This document shows, piece after piece, positions 28,561 to 37,023 of a stretch of DNA of 64,000 nucleotides. The first letter of the stretch is position 1. Each line of letters opens with the position of its first letter. The notes beneath the pieces were generated by a model. That model did not search any database. It had not been told where the DNA came from and worked only from the letters and a program-made list of their open reading frames with translations. The DNA lies in the NCBI GenBank assembly GCA_046565505.1, contig JBKHYJ010000074.1, forward strand, positions 62,001 through 126,000. Direction: 5' to 3'. The position numbers were made by a program, and so were the translations under genes. Origin of the DNA: JBKHYJ01 sp046565505 (GTDB lineage: Bacteria; Acidobacteriota; Blastocatellia; UBA7656).

Positions 28561-28589
28561 TTGACAGATTTTCATAATGAGGGTACGAA
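28561..28589 (+). promoter_or_regulatory. Promoter candidate for rpoD
   Basis: A perfect TTGACA at 28561-28566, 17-bp spacer, and a weak -10 TACGAA at 28584-28589. The start codon lies about 55 bp downstream. Confidence 0.4.
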
Positions 28590-28643
28590 TTCTCAGTGCG
28601 TCTATATTCGCCTTGATAATGTAGCCCCACAGGAGAGCCGAAA

Positions 28644-30362
28644 TTGTCTGAGATAAACGAAAAGTATTCCGACGAAGTGGAGAAACTTCTCGAAGTAGGC
28701 AAGGAGAAGGAGTACCTGACTTACGACGACATCAATCGGCTACTGCCGCCCGATATGAATTCCGCGGACGAGATAGAGGCTATCCTGGACGTGATCGGCG
28801 CGGAGGGGATTTCAATCTCCGACACGGACGAAAAATTCATCGAGGCCGCGGCGGCCGCGGTAGGCAACGGGGACGGCAAGGTCGAGGACGCGCTCGACGA
28901 GGAGATGGACCTCGACCTGACCCCAGGTACGCTCGACAAGACGAACGACCCCGTGCGCCTCTACCTGCGGGAGATGGCGGTCGTGCCGCTGTTGACGCGC
29001 GACGGCGAAGTTTCAATCGCCCGGCGCATCGAGCGCGGCCGCATGCGCACGCTCAAGGCGATTTCGCGCTCGCCCATCTGCATCGAGGACTTGATTCAAA
29101 TCGGCGAGCGGCTTCGGCGAGGCGAGTTGCACATCCGCGAGGTCATCTCGTTCAGCGAGCAGGAGGCGATCACGGAGGAGCGCATACAGGAATACCTAAA
29201 CGCGACTCTCGACGCGATAACGGAGCTGAAGAAGACTTACGCGCGGACGCTGAAATTATACGAACGGCTGCGGGAGGAGCCGAAGAAGTCCGCAAAGACC
29301 CCCCGCCTGCGCCGCAAGCTGGCTATCGCGCGCGTGGAGCTGAGTCGGCAGGCGCGCGCGCTCGACCTGATGCTTCAGCAGCATGAGCATTTCTCCGGGC
29401 TGATACGCGACTGCGTTGACGAGGCCCGACAGGCGCGCGACGCGGTCGACAAGGCCCGCCGCGCGCTGGAGAAGAAGAAGTGGAACGAAGACGAGCGCGA
29501 ATTGAGGCGCAACCTGCGCGAGGCCGAGCGCCGTTTCGCGGAGCTTGAAGAGTGCCTGCACGTCAGCCCGCTGGAGCTTGAGCGTTCGCTCGTTGCGATC
29601 AACAGCGGCGAGCAGGAGGCGGACGTGGCCAAGCAGGAATTGATCGAAGCCAACCTCCGGCTGGTCGTTTCGATAGCCAAGAAATACACGAACCGCGGGC
29701 TACAGTTCCTGGACCTCATACAGGAGGGCAACATCGGCTTGATGAAGGCCGTCGATAAATTCGAGTGGCGGCGCGGGTACAAGTTCTCCACCTACGCGAC
29801 GTGGTGGATACGGCAGGCCATCACCCGCGCGATAGCGGACCAAGCGCGGACCATTCGCATACCCGTGCACATGATCGAGACTATTAATAAGCTGATCCGC
29901 ACCTCGCGGGCGCTCGTGCAGGAGCTCGGCCGCGAGCCCAGCTCCGAAGAGATCGCCAGGAAGATGGACATCCCCGTGTCGAAGGTGCGAAAGGTATTAA
30001 AGATCGCGCAGGAGCCTATCTCGCTTGAGACTCCCATCGGCGAAGAAGAAGATTCCCACCTCGGCGACTTCATCGAAGATAAGACGATTACGAACCCGGC
30101 GGACGCCGTCATCACGTCTAACCTGCGAGAGATAACCGAAGAGGTGCTGAAATCGCTCACGCCGCGTGAAGAGAAAGTAATAAAGATGCGCTTCGGGCTC
30201 GGCCCTAACGGGAGCGAGCACACGCTTGAAGAAGTGGGACAGCATTTCGCCGTCACGCGCGAACGCATACGCCAGATCGAAGCGAAGGCGTTGCGCAAGC
30301 TCCGCCACCCGTCGCGCTCTCGGAAGCTCAAGGCGTTTTTGGAATCCGCCGTAAGGCCCTAG
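28644..30362 (+). CDS. rpoD: RNA polymerase primary sigma factor (sigma-70)
   Basis: A 572-residue housekeeping sigma factor. Region 1.1 is at the N terminus (LTYDDINRLLP). Region 1.2 reads DPVRLYLREMAVVPLLTRDGE. A charged non-conserved region covers about 180-320. Region 2 (QEGNIGLMKAVDKF, YATWWIRQAITRAI) binds the -10 element, region 3 follows, and region 4.2 (ERIRQIEAKALRKLRHP) binds the -35. The start is TTG at 28644, supported by AGGAG 8 nt upstream. Given this factor, TTGACA/TATAAT-like promoters in the window are expected. Confidence 0.98.
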   Translation: MSEINEKYSDEVEKLLEVGKEKEYLTYDDINRLLPPDMNSADEIEAILDVIGAEGISISDTDEKFIEAAAAAVGNGDGKVEDALDEEMDLDLTPGTLDKTNDPVRLYLREMAVVPLLTRDGEVSIARRIERGRMRTLKAISRSPICIEDLIQIGERLRRGELHIREVISFSEQEAITEERIQEYLNATLDAITELKKTYARTLKLYERLREEPKKSAKTPRLRRKLAIARVELSRQARALDLMLQQHEHFSGLIRDCVDEARQARDAVDKARRALEKKKWNEDERELRRNLREAERRFAELEECLHVSPLELERSLVAINSGEQEADVAKQELIEANLRLVVSIAKKYTNRGLQFLDLIQEGNIGLMKAVDKFEWRRGYKFSTYATWWIRQAITRAIADQARTIRIPVHMIETINKLIRTSRALVQELGREPSSEEIARKMDIPVSKVRKVLKIAQEPISLETPIGEEEDSHLGDFIEDKTITNPADAVITSNLREITEEVLKSLTPREEKVIKMRFGLGPNGSEHTLEEVGQHFAVTRERIRQIEAKALRKLRHPSRSRKLKAFLESAVRP

Positions 30363-30669
30363 AAAAAGCGGCGCCGGCGGGCGAGAGTAACCTCCGGCCC
30401 GGCTCATCCATCTGGAGTATGCCTGTAGGCTCAGACCCCGGATATGTCGAAAAGCACGCCCCAATAATCAACCAAGTATAAAGATTATTCCTCCCCGGCC
30501 TCCTCCGTTCGCTCCGTTTTATCCGCCTCGGTGTTTCCCGCGCAGATCACGCGCAGCAATCAGCGGCAGGCCGGTGTTGTGAATTGATTGGGGTTCGGCC
30601 GGGCATCGAATGAAGGTGAATACATGGCGAGGGCCCGCCGGTCGGTTGAGGCGATTCGCCCCCGGCCGC
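30363..30669. other. Gene-free gap between convergent genes
   Basis: This 307-bp stretch lies between the 3' ends of rpoD and the PspA-like gene. I see no coding frame with a ribosome site, no RNA gene and no clear hairpin with a T-tract. Confidence 0.5.
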
Positions 30670-31443
30670 TCAATCAATCGGGCGAACCGGCCCGGGGTTG
30701 CGGCCGAGAGTTTTTGGCGGGTCCGGCTCAGGGGATTCGGCCGAGGGGGCGCCCGGGGAGAGGTCCGCTCTATTTGGCGCGTCAGTCTGGCCGCGCGGCG
30801 CTTCCTGAGCGGCGCGGGGCTCCGCGTTCACCGAAGCGCCTTTGTACCGCGCCAGCATCTCCTCTACGCGAGCGCGCTTTTGTTCTTCTTCAAATTGCCG
30901 CTCCGCCTCGGCCAGTCGAGCTTCATTCTCGGAGACTCGGTTAGAGCCCAGGCGGGCGCGCATCTCCTCGATAGTCGAGGCCGGATCGCCGGGGTTAAAG
31001 GGCGTATCAAGGCCGGCGATGTTCTCGCGCATCTTCGTCAGGTGGGTCTCGCTCGCAAGCTCTTCGCCGACGCGCTTGCGGTCTTCGCGCAGGTCGCGGG
31101 CGCGGGCGGCCGACGCTTTCCCTTCGCTGATTTGCTGCCTGAGCAAATCGCGCCGCTCGCCGAGCGCGACCAACTCTCTGCCGGCGCTCTGGGCCGCGGC
31201 CGGGTCGCCCCGCTCTCGCTCAATACGCTCGCGCTCGGCCACGCCGATCATCTTCAACTCTACCTCCGCGAGTTCCTTTTCAAACATCTTTACCGAGGCG
31301 AGCGTCTGAACCTCAAGCTCGCTCAGTCGCGCGAGCTCCGAGCGGGTGACCTGGCGAACTTCCCTGTCGGGACTGCCGGCCCTCTCTATAAGCTCATCAA
31401 GGTAGGAATTGATTAGCCTCTTGGTGCGGTTCCACATCGTCAT
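30670..31443 (-). CDS. Coiled-coil protein, possibly PspA/IM30-like
   Basis: A 257-residue protein, almost entirely charged helix from residue 5 to 190. The opening MWNRTKRLINSYLDELIERAGSPDREV resembles the first helix of PspA/IM30 proteins, which bind stressed inner membranes, but the later heptads (FEKELAEVELKM, GERRDLLRQQI) are divergent. The C-terminal 60 residues are Pro/Ala-rich and disordered. The resemblance is weak; a generic coiled coil is the alternative. The exported gene on the same strand ends 40 bp upstream. Confidence 0.55.
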   Translation of the reverse strand: MTMWNRTKRLINSYLDELIERAGSPDREVRQVTRSELARLSELEVQTLASVKMFEKELAEVELKMIGVAERERIERERGDPAAAQSAGRELVALGERRDLLRQQISEGKASAARARDLREDRKRVGEELASETHLTKMRENIAGLDTPFNPGDPASTIEEMRARLGSNRVSENEARLAEAERQFEEEQKRARVEEMLARYKGASVNAEPRAAQEAPRGQTDAPNRADLSPGAPSAESPEPDPPKTLGRNPGPVRPID

Positions 31444-31482
31444 CCCCCGTCGTCCGCTTCGGCCCGCTCAAGTCTGAGAGGA

Positions 31483-32202
31483 TCAAGGTCTCTTGTTCGG
31501 ATTCTCCGACCCCTTGGCATCATCCTGCTGTATGGGGCGAGGGGCGGAGCCGGGCTGTTGAATGACTGGGAGCGTCACAGGCTTGACGAATTTAATTCGG
31601 AACACGGCCCCCGGGTTCACCTGCACCTCGCCGCCCTTGGTGAGCAGCAAGCCTCCCAGCAATCCCCCTCCTATCGCGGCGCCGCCGGTGGCTAACCCGC
31701 CGCCCGAGAGTATGACCGCCGCAGCGCCGAGCCCGCCTATCTGGCCCCCGCGGTATACGTTCTCGGCGGTCTTGTTTCCCCTGTGGCCGCCGCTGACCTT
31801 GCCCTCGTCGTCGGCCTTGCGCTTCTCGTCCTTGTCCCAATCATCTATCGCGGTGAGCACGACCGAGACAGGCTCCTCCCCCCACGGCATGGCTATGCGC
31901 TCGAAGGCGACCCCGAGCGTCGCCGACTTGTGCCCGCGCTTCGCGGGAGTGACCGCAGTGACGCGGCCATGAAACTCCGTCCCGCGCGGTATGACGAGCA
32001 GGCTGTTGACGTAGAGCGGCTCGTCGATCACTGCGGTTATGGTATCGCCGACCTCGCTCAACTTTGAGCTGAGTCGCGTTTGAAGCACTATTTTCGCCTT
32101 CGTTTCGGGCTCGATAGTCGCCTCGCGCGCGGCCTGCGGATGCGCAAGCGTGGTCGGTAAAGTCATCGCGAGAAGAGTTAACGCGCACAAAATCTTTTTC
32201 AT
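31483..32202 (-). CDS. Exported hypothetical protein with beta-barrel-like domain
   Basis: A 239-residue protein with a signal peptide (1-20, ending TTLAHPQA). A beta-rich segment follows, with GDTITAVIDEPLYVN and LVIPRGTEFHGRVTAV. This resembles the SH3/TrbI-like pattern of several cell-envelope proteins. A Gly-rich hydrophobic stretch at about 150-190 (GGLGAAAVILSGGGL) could insert in a membrane, and the C terminus is Pro/Gln-rich. It is not a conjugation protein on this evidence, since no neighbour supports that. Function unknown. Confidence 0.7.
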   Translation of the reverse strand: MKKILCALTLLAMTLPTTLAHPQAAREATIEPETKAKIVLQTRLSSKLSEVGDTITAVIDEPLYVNSLLVIPRGTEFHGRVTAVTPAKRGHKSATLGVAFERIAMPWGEEPVSVVLTAIDDWDKDEKRKADDEGKVSGGHRGNKTAENVYRGGQIGGLGAAAVILSGGGLATGGAAIGGGLLGGLLLTKGGEVQVNPGAVFRIKFVKPVTLPVIQQPGSAPRPIQQDDAKGSENPNKRP

Positions 32203-32416
32203 TTTGGACCTCCGGGCCGGCCGCTGGGAATCTTCCTGCTTGATGTTAGTTCAGCCCCGCCGCGCGGTCAAGAAGAACCCAAAGCGTTGTAACGCCGCGG
32301 CGGCACCCTCCAGGAGTAGTTCGGGTGCCCGCCGTCAAGCTCACGTTCTTTTACCGCCATTGATAAATAGAATTGAATTATCGCGCCCCCGCGCAGGTGA
32401 AATTTCTACGACTGAC

Positions 32417-33805
32417 CTAAGCCCCGATGGCCCGCCGTATGACGCCCGAGACATGGTTAGCCCATTCCTCTATCTTCGCCTGGTCTTCACCCTCGATCAT
32501 CACGCGGGCGAGGTTCTCAGTGCCCGAGTACCGGACCAGCAGGCGGCCCCTCCCCCGCAGCTCGGCTTCCGCCCGGTCAATCTCGGCCTTCACTTCGGGC
32601 AATGATTCGAGCGGCGGCTTGCTGCTGACGCGGACGTTGACGAGCACCTGCGGGAACTTCGTCATCTGTGAGGCGAGGGCGGACAGGGGGCGGCCCGATT
32701 CGCGGATCACGCGCAGGAGCTCAAGCGCCGTAATCATCCCATCCCCCGCCAGCGATATGTTCGGGAAGATGATGTGGCCGGACTGCTCCCCGCCGAGCCG
32801 GCCGCCGCGGGCTAGCAGCTCTTCGAGAACATACCTGTCGCCGACCTGCGCGCGGACAAGCTCAATCGACCGTTCGCGGAGGGCTATCTCAAGGCCGATG
32901 TTGCTCATGACGGTTGCGACCACTGCGTCGCCCGCCAGCAGCCCGCGCGATTTCAAATAGTCTGCCAGGGCAAGAATCACCGCGTCGCCATCGACCAGAG
33001 CCCCGCCCGAATCAACAAAGAGCGCGCGGTCCGCGTCGCCGTCGAATGCGACTCCCAGGTCGAGTCGGCGCTCGACTACGACCCTCTGTAGCCCTTCTAG
33101 GTGGAGCGACCCGCACCCTTCGTTTATGTTACGGCCATCCGGGGACGCGTTAATTACTTCGACCTGCGCGCCGATGCGCCTGAACAGCTTCGGGGCCAGG
33201 TCTGACGCCGCCCCGTTCGCGCAATCAAGCGCGACGCGCAATCCGTCCAGGCTCAGGCCTCGCCCCACGTCCTCCGCCAGGTAATTGATGTACCTTTCGC
33301 GGTAATGAGCCTCGCGGTCCTCATAACCGTCATGAGCTTTCGGGCCCTCGGCCGAGGCTCTTTGCCCGGCCCCGGCGTGGCGGCCGGCCGCCAGGTCCTC
33401 CTCCACCCTGCGCTCCATCTCGTCCGCGAGCTTCTTTCCCGACGGGGAGAAAACTTTGATGCCATTGTCGCGGTAAGGATTATGCGAAGCGGATATGACC
33501 ACGCCCGCGTCGAAGCCCTCCGTGCGGGTGACGAAGGCGACCCCGGGAGTTGTGATAACGCCCGCCGAGATTACTTGCGCGCCCGCGGCCATCGCGCCGC
33601 CGGCCAGCGCCCGCTCTATGCCCGGGCCGGACTCGCGCGTGTCTCGCCCTATCACTACTCGCGGCGCGCGGCCCAGCTCTCGCGCGAGATTTGACACCAG
33701 CGATCGCCCGATCAACATGACAGTGTTCTCGTCGAGCGGGAATTTTCCCGCCTCGCCCCTGATCCCGTCCGTCCCGAACAATTTTTGTGCAGCGCCCCTC
33801 GGCAT
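32417..33805 (-). CDS. glmM: Phosphoglucosamine mutase
   Basis: A 462-residue alpha-D-phosphohexomutase converting glucosamine 6-phosphate to glucosamine 1-phosphate for UDP-GlcNAc. The phosphoserine loop is VISASHNPYRDNGIKVF. The metal-binding loop is AFDGDADRALFVD, the sugar-binding loop is GGEQSGH, and the phosphate-binding end is RYSGTENLARVMIEG. It is the last gene of cdaA-ybbR-glmM. In Firmicutes GlmM binds and restrains CdaA, and the same gene order suggests a similar link here. Confidence 0.96.
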   Translation of the reverse strand: MPRGAAQKLFGTDGIRGEAGKFPLDENTVMLIGRSLVSNLARELGRAPRVVIGRDTRESGPGIERALAGGAMAAGAQVISAGVITTPGVAFVTRTEGFDAGVVISASHNPYRDNGIKVFSPSGKKLADEMERRVEEDLAAGRHAGAGQRASAEGPKAHDGYEDREAHYRERYINYLAEDVGRGLSLDGLRVALDCANGAASDLAPKLFRRIGAQVEVINASPDGRNINEGCGSLHLEGLQRVVVERRLDLGVAFDGDADRALFVDSGGALVDGDAVILALADYLKSRGLLAGDAVVATVMSNIGLEIALRERSIELVRAQVGDRYVLEELLARGGRLGGEQSGHIIFPNISLAGDGMITALELLRVIRESGRPLSALASQMTKFPQVLVNVRVSSKPPLESLPEVKAEIDRAEAELRGRGRLLVRYSGTENLARVMIEGEDQAKIEEWANHVSGVIRRAIGA

Positions 33806-33930
33806 TTAAGACAATCCCCCTTCGCTCAATTGATCGCCGGCGGAAGAACAAAATGAAGTTAGCGGAGAAGCGTGGACGCGCGAAAAGAGTTTTTCACCTC
33901 TCACCCGCGCGCCCTTTTCTGCCGCACGAA

Positions 33931-34908
33931 TCACTTCACGCGGACGGCCGCGGGCTCGACCGAAACGACCGTGACCCGGTCGGCAAAATGCTGCGAGAGG
34001 GTCACCTTCGGCGCGAGTTGCTGCGGCCCTTTCTTATCAGCCTGATACTCCACGGTGACGTTCAAATCGGCCGCGCTCATGGCGTCGATGGCAGAATGCG
34101 CCCCGTTGAGCTTCACCTTAACATATGCCGGGGCGGGCTGCGCGCCGGGCGGCGCGCCGGTCAGCTCGACCGGGACGCGGTCGATCACCCTGTCCTTTCG
34201 CATCTCCGCGATATTCACGGACAGCATCACTTTGCCCTTGAGCGGGCCGTCGTCGCTGATGTTCAAATTCGCGGACCCAATGATTATCTTCACAAGGTCG
34301 CTGAAGGGCTCGGTCCTGCCCGCCAGGCTCACGGTCTCTGTGGACACGTCCGCTATGCCGCGCACCTCGCTCTCGGCCCCTTCGATGTGCACGGTGGCCG
34401 GCGAGATTTGCCAGTTGTTGACTTCGTAACCTGAAGGCGGCTCGCCCTCGAACTGCGGCGAAACGGGGACCTCTTTTTCTATCACGCGCTCGACGGTGAC
34501 CCTGATGCTGCTCGGCGATATTTCCCTCACCTTGATGCTGGCCGGTAACCGGCTCCTGTCCAACTGGAGAGAGATCAGACGAATGCCTGGCTCTACGTTT
34601 TCCATATCCCCGACGACCGTGACTTCGCTCGCGCGCAGGGGGTCTAGTTGGTCGCGCGGCCCTTCGAGGTAGACTCTCGCGAAGAGCGTTTCGGACTTGG
34701 TGGAGATGGTGAGGTTGGGTGACTCGGGCAGATTCTTAAATACTATCGGCACGTTGTTAAAGGCCACCTGCACGACCGGGCGCGAGGCGACCGACAGCCA
34801 GAGCACGCCCGTGATCAACAGGGCCAGGACTTTTAACCCTGTGTTCTCAAGGATGTAATCCTTGGCATATTCCTTCAGCAATACGATGTAGTGGACTACT
34901 CTATCCAT
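33931..34908 (-). CDS. cdaR: YbbR-domain protein (CdaR-like regulator)
   Basis: A 325-residue protein with one N-terminal membrane helix (VLALLITGVLWLSVA, about 28-42). Repeated YbbR domains of about 80 residues follow in the periplasm or outside. Each has a pattern like VPIVFKNLPESPNL, VYLEGPRDQLDPL or VPVSPQFEGEPPSGYEV. In other bacteria this protein modulates the membrane diadenylate cyclase CdaA. It begins 26 bp after cdaA. The symbol is by synteny; domain count was judged by eye. Confidence 0.85.
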   Translation of the reverse strand: MDRVVHYIVLLKEYAKDYILENTGLKVLALLITGVLWLSVASRPVVQVAFNNVPIVFKNLPESPNLTISTKSETLFARVYLEGPRDQLDPLRASEVTVVGDMENVEPGIRLISLQLDRSRLPASIKVREISPSSIRVTVERVIEKEVPVSPQFEGEPPSGYEVNNWQISPATVHIEGAESEVRGIADVSTETVSLAGRTEPFSDLVKIIIGSANLNISDDGPLKGKVMLSVNIAEMRKDRVIDRVPVELTGAPPGAQPAPAYVKVKLNGAHSAIDAMSAADLNVTVEYQADKKGPQQLAPKVTLSQHFADRVTVVSVEPAAVRVK

Positions 34909-34934
34909 CGCCCGGCCCCGACTTCATGTAAGTC

Positions 34935-35816
34935 TCACTTAATGTAGGTCTCGGTGACCTGCTCGCGCGCGGCGTCGGCCGCGACGGCCTTTACGCGGCG
35001 CGCCTTTCTGCGCGGGCGCGCGGCTTCCGCGAAGCGCCTCGGCGGCTCAATAGAATCGCGTATGCGCTCTCGGAGCGAGGTGCTGTTGAGGTATCGCGTT
35101 ATCTGGCCGTTCTCTACGAACGAGATGACCCCCGTCTCCTCGCTGACGACGACGGCGACCGCGTCCGTGTCTTCCGTTATGCCGATGGCTGCGCGGTGCC
35201 GCGTCCCGAGTTCCTTCGACAGCCTCGGGTTGAGCGTAAGCGGAAGAAAACAACTGGCCGCCGCCAGCTTGTAACCGCTGATGATGGCCGCCCCGTCATG
35301 CAATGGCGTGTGCGGGTCGAAGATCGTGACCAACAAGTCGTAGGATAGCGTCGCCCCGAGCGAGACCCCCGTGTCGATATAGTTTTGAAGCCCCACGTTA
35401 CGCTCAAGCACGATCAGCGCGCCTATCCGCCGCGACGAGAGGGTCGTCGCCGCAAGCACTATCTCGTCATACATTTCTTGGCCGATCTTCGCGCGCCCGA
35501 ATCGCCAGGGGCGGCGAAGGTTCGACCCTACGCGCATTAGCGCCGACCTTATCTCCGGCGCGAAGATGACCAGGATCGCGAATCCGAAATACAACAGCGT
35601 ATTTCGCATCACGAATTGCAGCGTTTCGAGGCCCAGGAATACGGAGACCTGGTAAAGCAGGCCCACGCCCAAGAGCCCCGCGACCATTTGCACGGCGCGT
35701 GTCCCGCGCACGAGCTTCAGCAGGCCATATATGATGGCCCACACGACCACAAAGTCGATGAGGTCTGTCAGCCGAAGCTGGCCGAGGAATCTTAGTAACT
35801 CTGCCGAATGGGCCAT
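34935..35816 (-). CDS. cdaA: Diadenylate cyclase CdaA
   Basis: A 293-residue membrane enzyme making cyclic di-AMP from two ATP. Three membrane helices occupy residues 15-95 (LIDFVVVWAIIYGLLKL, VAGLLGVGLLYQVSV, TLLYFGFAILVIF). The DisA_N catalytic domain shows the DGA motif in LHDGAAIISG, then LPLTLNPRLSKELGTRHRAAIG and SEETG. The C-terminal 45 residues are Arg/Lys/Ala-rich. GAGAG precedes the ATG. A long, hairpin-rich leader lies upstream, described separately. Confidence 0.95.
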   Translation of the reverse strand: MAHSAELLRFLGQLRLTDLIDFVVVWAIIYGLLKLVRGTRAVQMVAGLLGVGLLYQVSVFLGLETLQFVMRNTLLYFGFAILVIFAPEIRSALMRVGSNLRRPWRFGRAKIGQEMYDEIVLAATTLSSRRIGALIVLERNVGLQNYIDTGVSLGATLSYDLLVTIFDPHTPLHDGAAIISGYKLAAASCFLPLTLNPRLSKELGTRHRAAIGITEDTDAVAVVVSEETGVISFVENGQITRYLNSTSLRERIRDSIEPPRRFAEAARPRRKARRVKAVAADAAREQVTETYIK

Positions 35817-35986
35817 CTCTCAATTACGCGAACTTTCATGACCGGGGCCGATGGCACGCCGGCGCCCGCGCGGACCCGGGTCCGTCCGCGAACACACAGG
35901 GCGGTGTCAGGCGCAGCCTTCCAAAAGTTGAACCGCTCGCAGCTCAAGTCGCGCGGTTCCCTTTGATTGAAAAAACGCACGAGTGA

Positions 35987-36019
35987 GAAAAAGAACGTCG
36001 CCGCCGGTAGCCCGGCGAC
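35987..36019 (-). terminator. Intrinsic terminator within the cdaA leader
   Basis: GTCGCCG and CGGCGAC arms (7 bp, 9-nt loop) are followed on the minus strand by GTTCTTTTTCTC. It lies about 170 bp before the cdaA start, so it would either end a separate small RNA or act as an attenuator. Confidence 0.55.
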
Positions 36020-36280
36020 CCGCCGGATACGGCCTCCCGTACCGGCGCGGCACACCGTGTGGAATCTCTAAGCAGGCACAAGTCCAAACCCGTAAGCGCG
36101 GGCCGCGCTTGGGAGAAATTTACTGCGCGACACGCCATGACCTCTATCTTAATTGTGATGACGCTAGCGCCGCGTCGTGTTGTCGGTAGCCGAAGAATCG
36201 CAACAACATATTCACATTCGCGATCTCTTTCATACGGCGCCCGCGACCGGCCATCCGCCCGATTTTGGCGATAGAGTTCT
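35987..36280 (-). ncRNA. Candidate structured leader or small RNA upstream of cdaA
   Basis: Read on the minus strand, a transcript from about 36280 would form, in order, a hairpin at 36110-36094 (AAGCGCG arms), one at 36047-36021 (arms of 11 bp with one bulged base), and a final hairpin at 36019-35997 followed by TTTTT. The last one works as an intrinsic terminator. This is either an attenuating leader of cdaA or an independent RNA of about 290 nt. I could not match it to a known riboswitch, including the c-di-AMP class. Confidence 0.3.
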
Positions 36281-36286
36281 TTAGCT

Positions 36287-36315
36287 ATGGTATATATCAC
36301 TCGCGCTGGAATCAA
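36287..36315 (-). promoter_or_regulatory. Minus-strand promoter candidate for the cdaA leader
   Basis: On the minus strand TTGATT (36315-36310), 17-bp spacer, TACCAT (36292-36287). The -10 is a 4 of 6 match. It would start transcription near 36280. Confidence 0.35.
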
Positions 36316-36613
36316 GGGGAAGGAATGAAAACGACGCGCTTCTTTTGCGATTTCTCAAAAGAAAATTCATCGCGCATGCTCACGCGACCCGGCCGCCAGG
36401 AAAGAGGCTCTCCCGCGACCACCCGAAGCTGAAATGAGGCTGCGGTCGCCGGCGTATGTCGCCGGCCGCGGCGGTCATTCTATTTCCGCAGGTTCGGTGC
36501 CGGTAGACCGAAGCGTACACTTATGCCGCATTTGCGTATTGTTTCCTCTCACAAATTGTAAGCCCGCCTGCCGCCCCCTAGAGAAAATCACGTTTTTTGC
36601 GGAGCGGCTTTTC

Positions 36614-36629
36614 TGGCATCGCGTTTGCC
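36614..36629 (+). promoter_or_regulatory. Sigma-54-type -24/-12 promoter
   Basis: TGGCATCGCGTTTGCC has the -24 GG (36615-36616) and the -12 GC (36627-36628) exactly 10 bases apart, with TGGCA and TTTGC intact. It lies about 41 bp before the ATG of the 56-codon gene, giving a short leader with its SD. No sigma-54 activator gene is in the window. Confidence 0.55.
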
Positions 36630-36669
36630 ATACATTCGTCATAGTAATCAGTAACAGTGAGGTAGAGAG

Positions 36670-36840
36670 ATGACGATTAAACTTGTTAAGAGGAATCAGC
36701 AGGCGGCGACGGACGAAAAGCCGACCCCCCCGCCTTCGGCGAATCAGGTATTCTTGAACGCGCAAGGATGGGTCGAGGAATTCAAGGCACGTAAGGCCAG
36801 AAATAATGAGACGCTGCTCGGCGTACTGCGGCGCAATTGA
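36670..36840 (+). CDS. Small protein of 56 residues, unknown function
   Basis: The frame begins MTIKLVKRNQ and ends GVLRRN. GAGGTAGAGAG directly before the ATG is a good ribosome site, and a sigma-54-type promoter lies just upstream, so the gene is likely real despite its size. The protein is basic at both ends with a TPPPSANQ linker and a helix around GWVEEFKARKARNNE. There is no signal peptide or membrane segment. I do not recognise it. The unusual promoter is the best clue: expression is probably conditional. Confidence 0.6.
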   Translation: MTIKLVKRNQQAATDEKPTPPPSANQVFLNAQGWVEEFKARKARNNETLLGVLRRN

Positions 36841-37023
36841 GCCCAGGGTGTAGGGACTAATTAACGCGCCTCGCGTAACGTTAAGGCGCTCGGCAGCGGC
36901 CGGAACGACAGAGCCCTCTCGCTCCTTTTGACACGATACATCCCCGACTTCAATCGAAAAAACAGGCCTTTAAGGAAGGCGACCATAAGCCGCGCGGGCA
37001 TGCGTCCGGCGTGAAGGCCGATT

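Larger units (their letters stand above)
35817..36669. other. Gene-free 853-bp gap
   Basis: The largest region without a credible gene. On the minus strand it holds a promoter candidate, several hairpins and a terminator upstream of cdaA. On the plus strand it holds a sigma-54-type promoter. A 19-bp inverted repeat (36448-36466, GCCGGCG arms) is also present. The open frames across it lack family motifs and good ribosome sites. Confidence 0.6.

Noticed and set aside
30363..30669. RNA gene in the gap after rpoD
   Set aside because: No cloverleaf, strong hairpin or promoter was seen on either strand.
31483..32202. TrbI/VirB10-like conjugation protein
   Set aside because: The similarity is limited to a short beta segment, and no conjugation or type IV secretion genes are present.
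35944..36315. 123-codon minus-strand frame upstream of cdaA
   Set aside because: It has no ribosome site or motif, and it crosses the hairpins and terminator. The region is better explained as leader or non-coding.
36325..36432. 35-residue plus-strand frame after GGGGAAGG
   Set aside because: The SD spacing is short, the C-terminal part is Arg/Ser-rich and looks random, and there is no good promoter on that strand.
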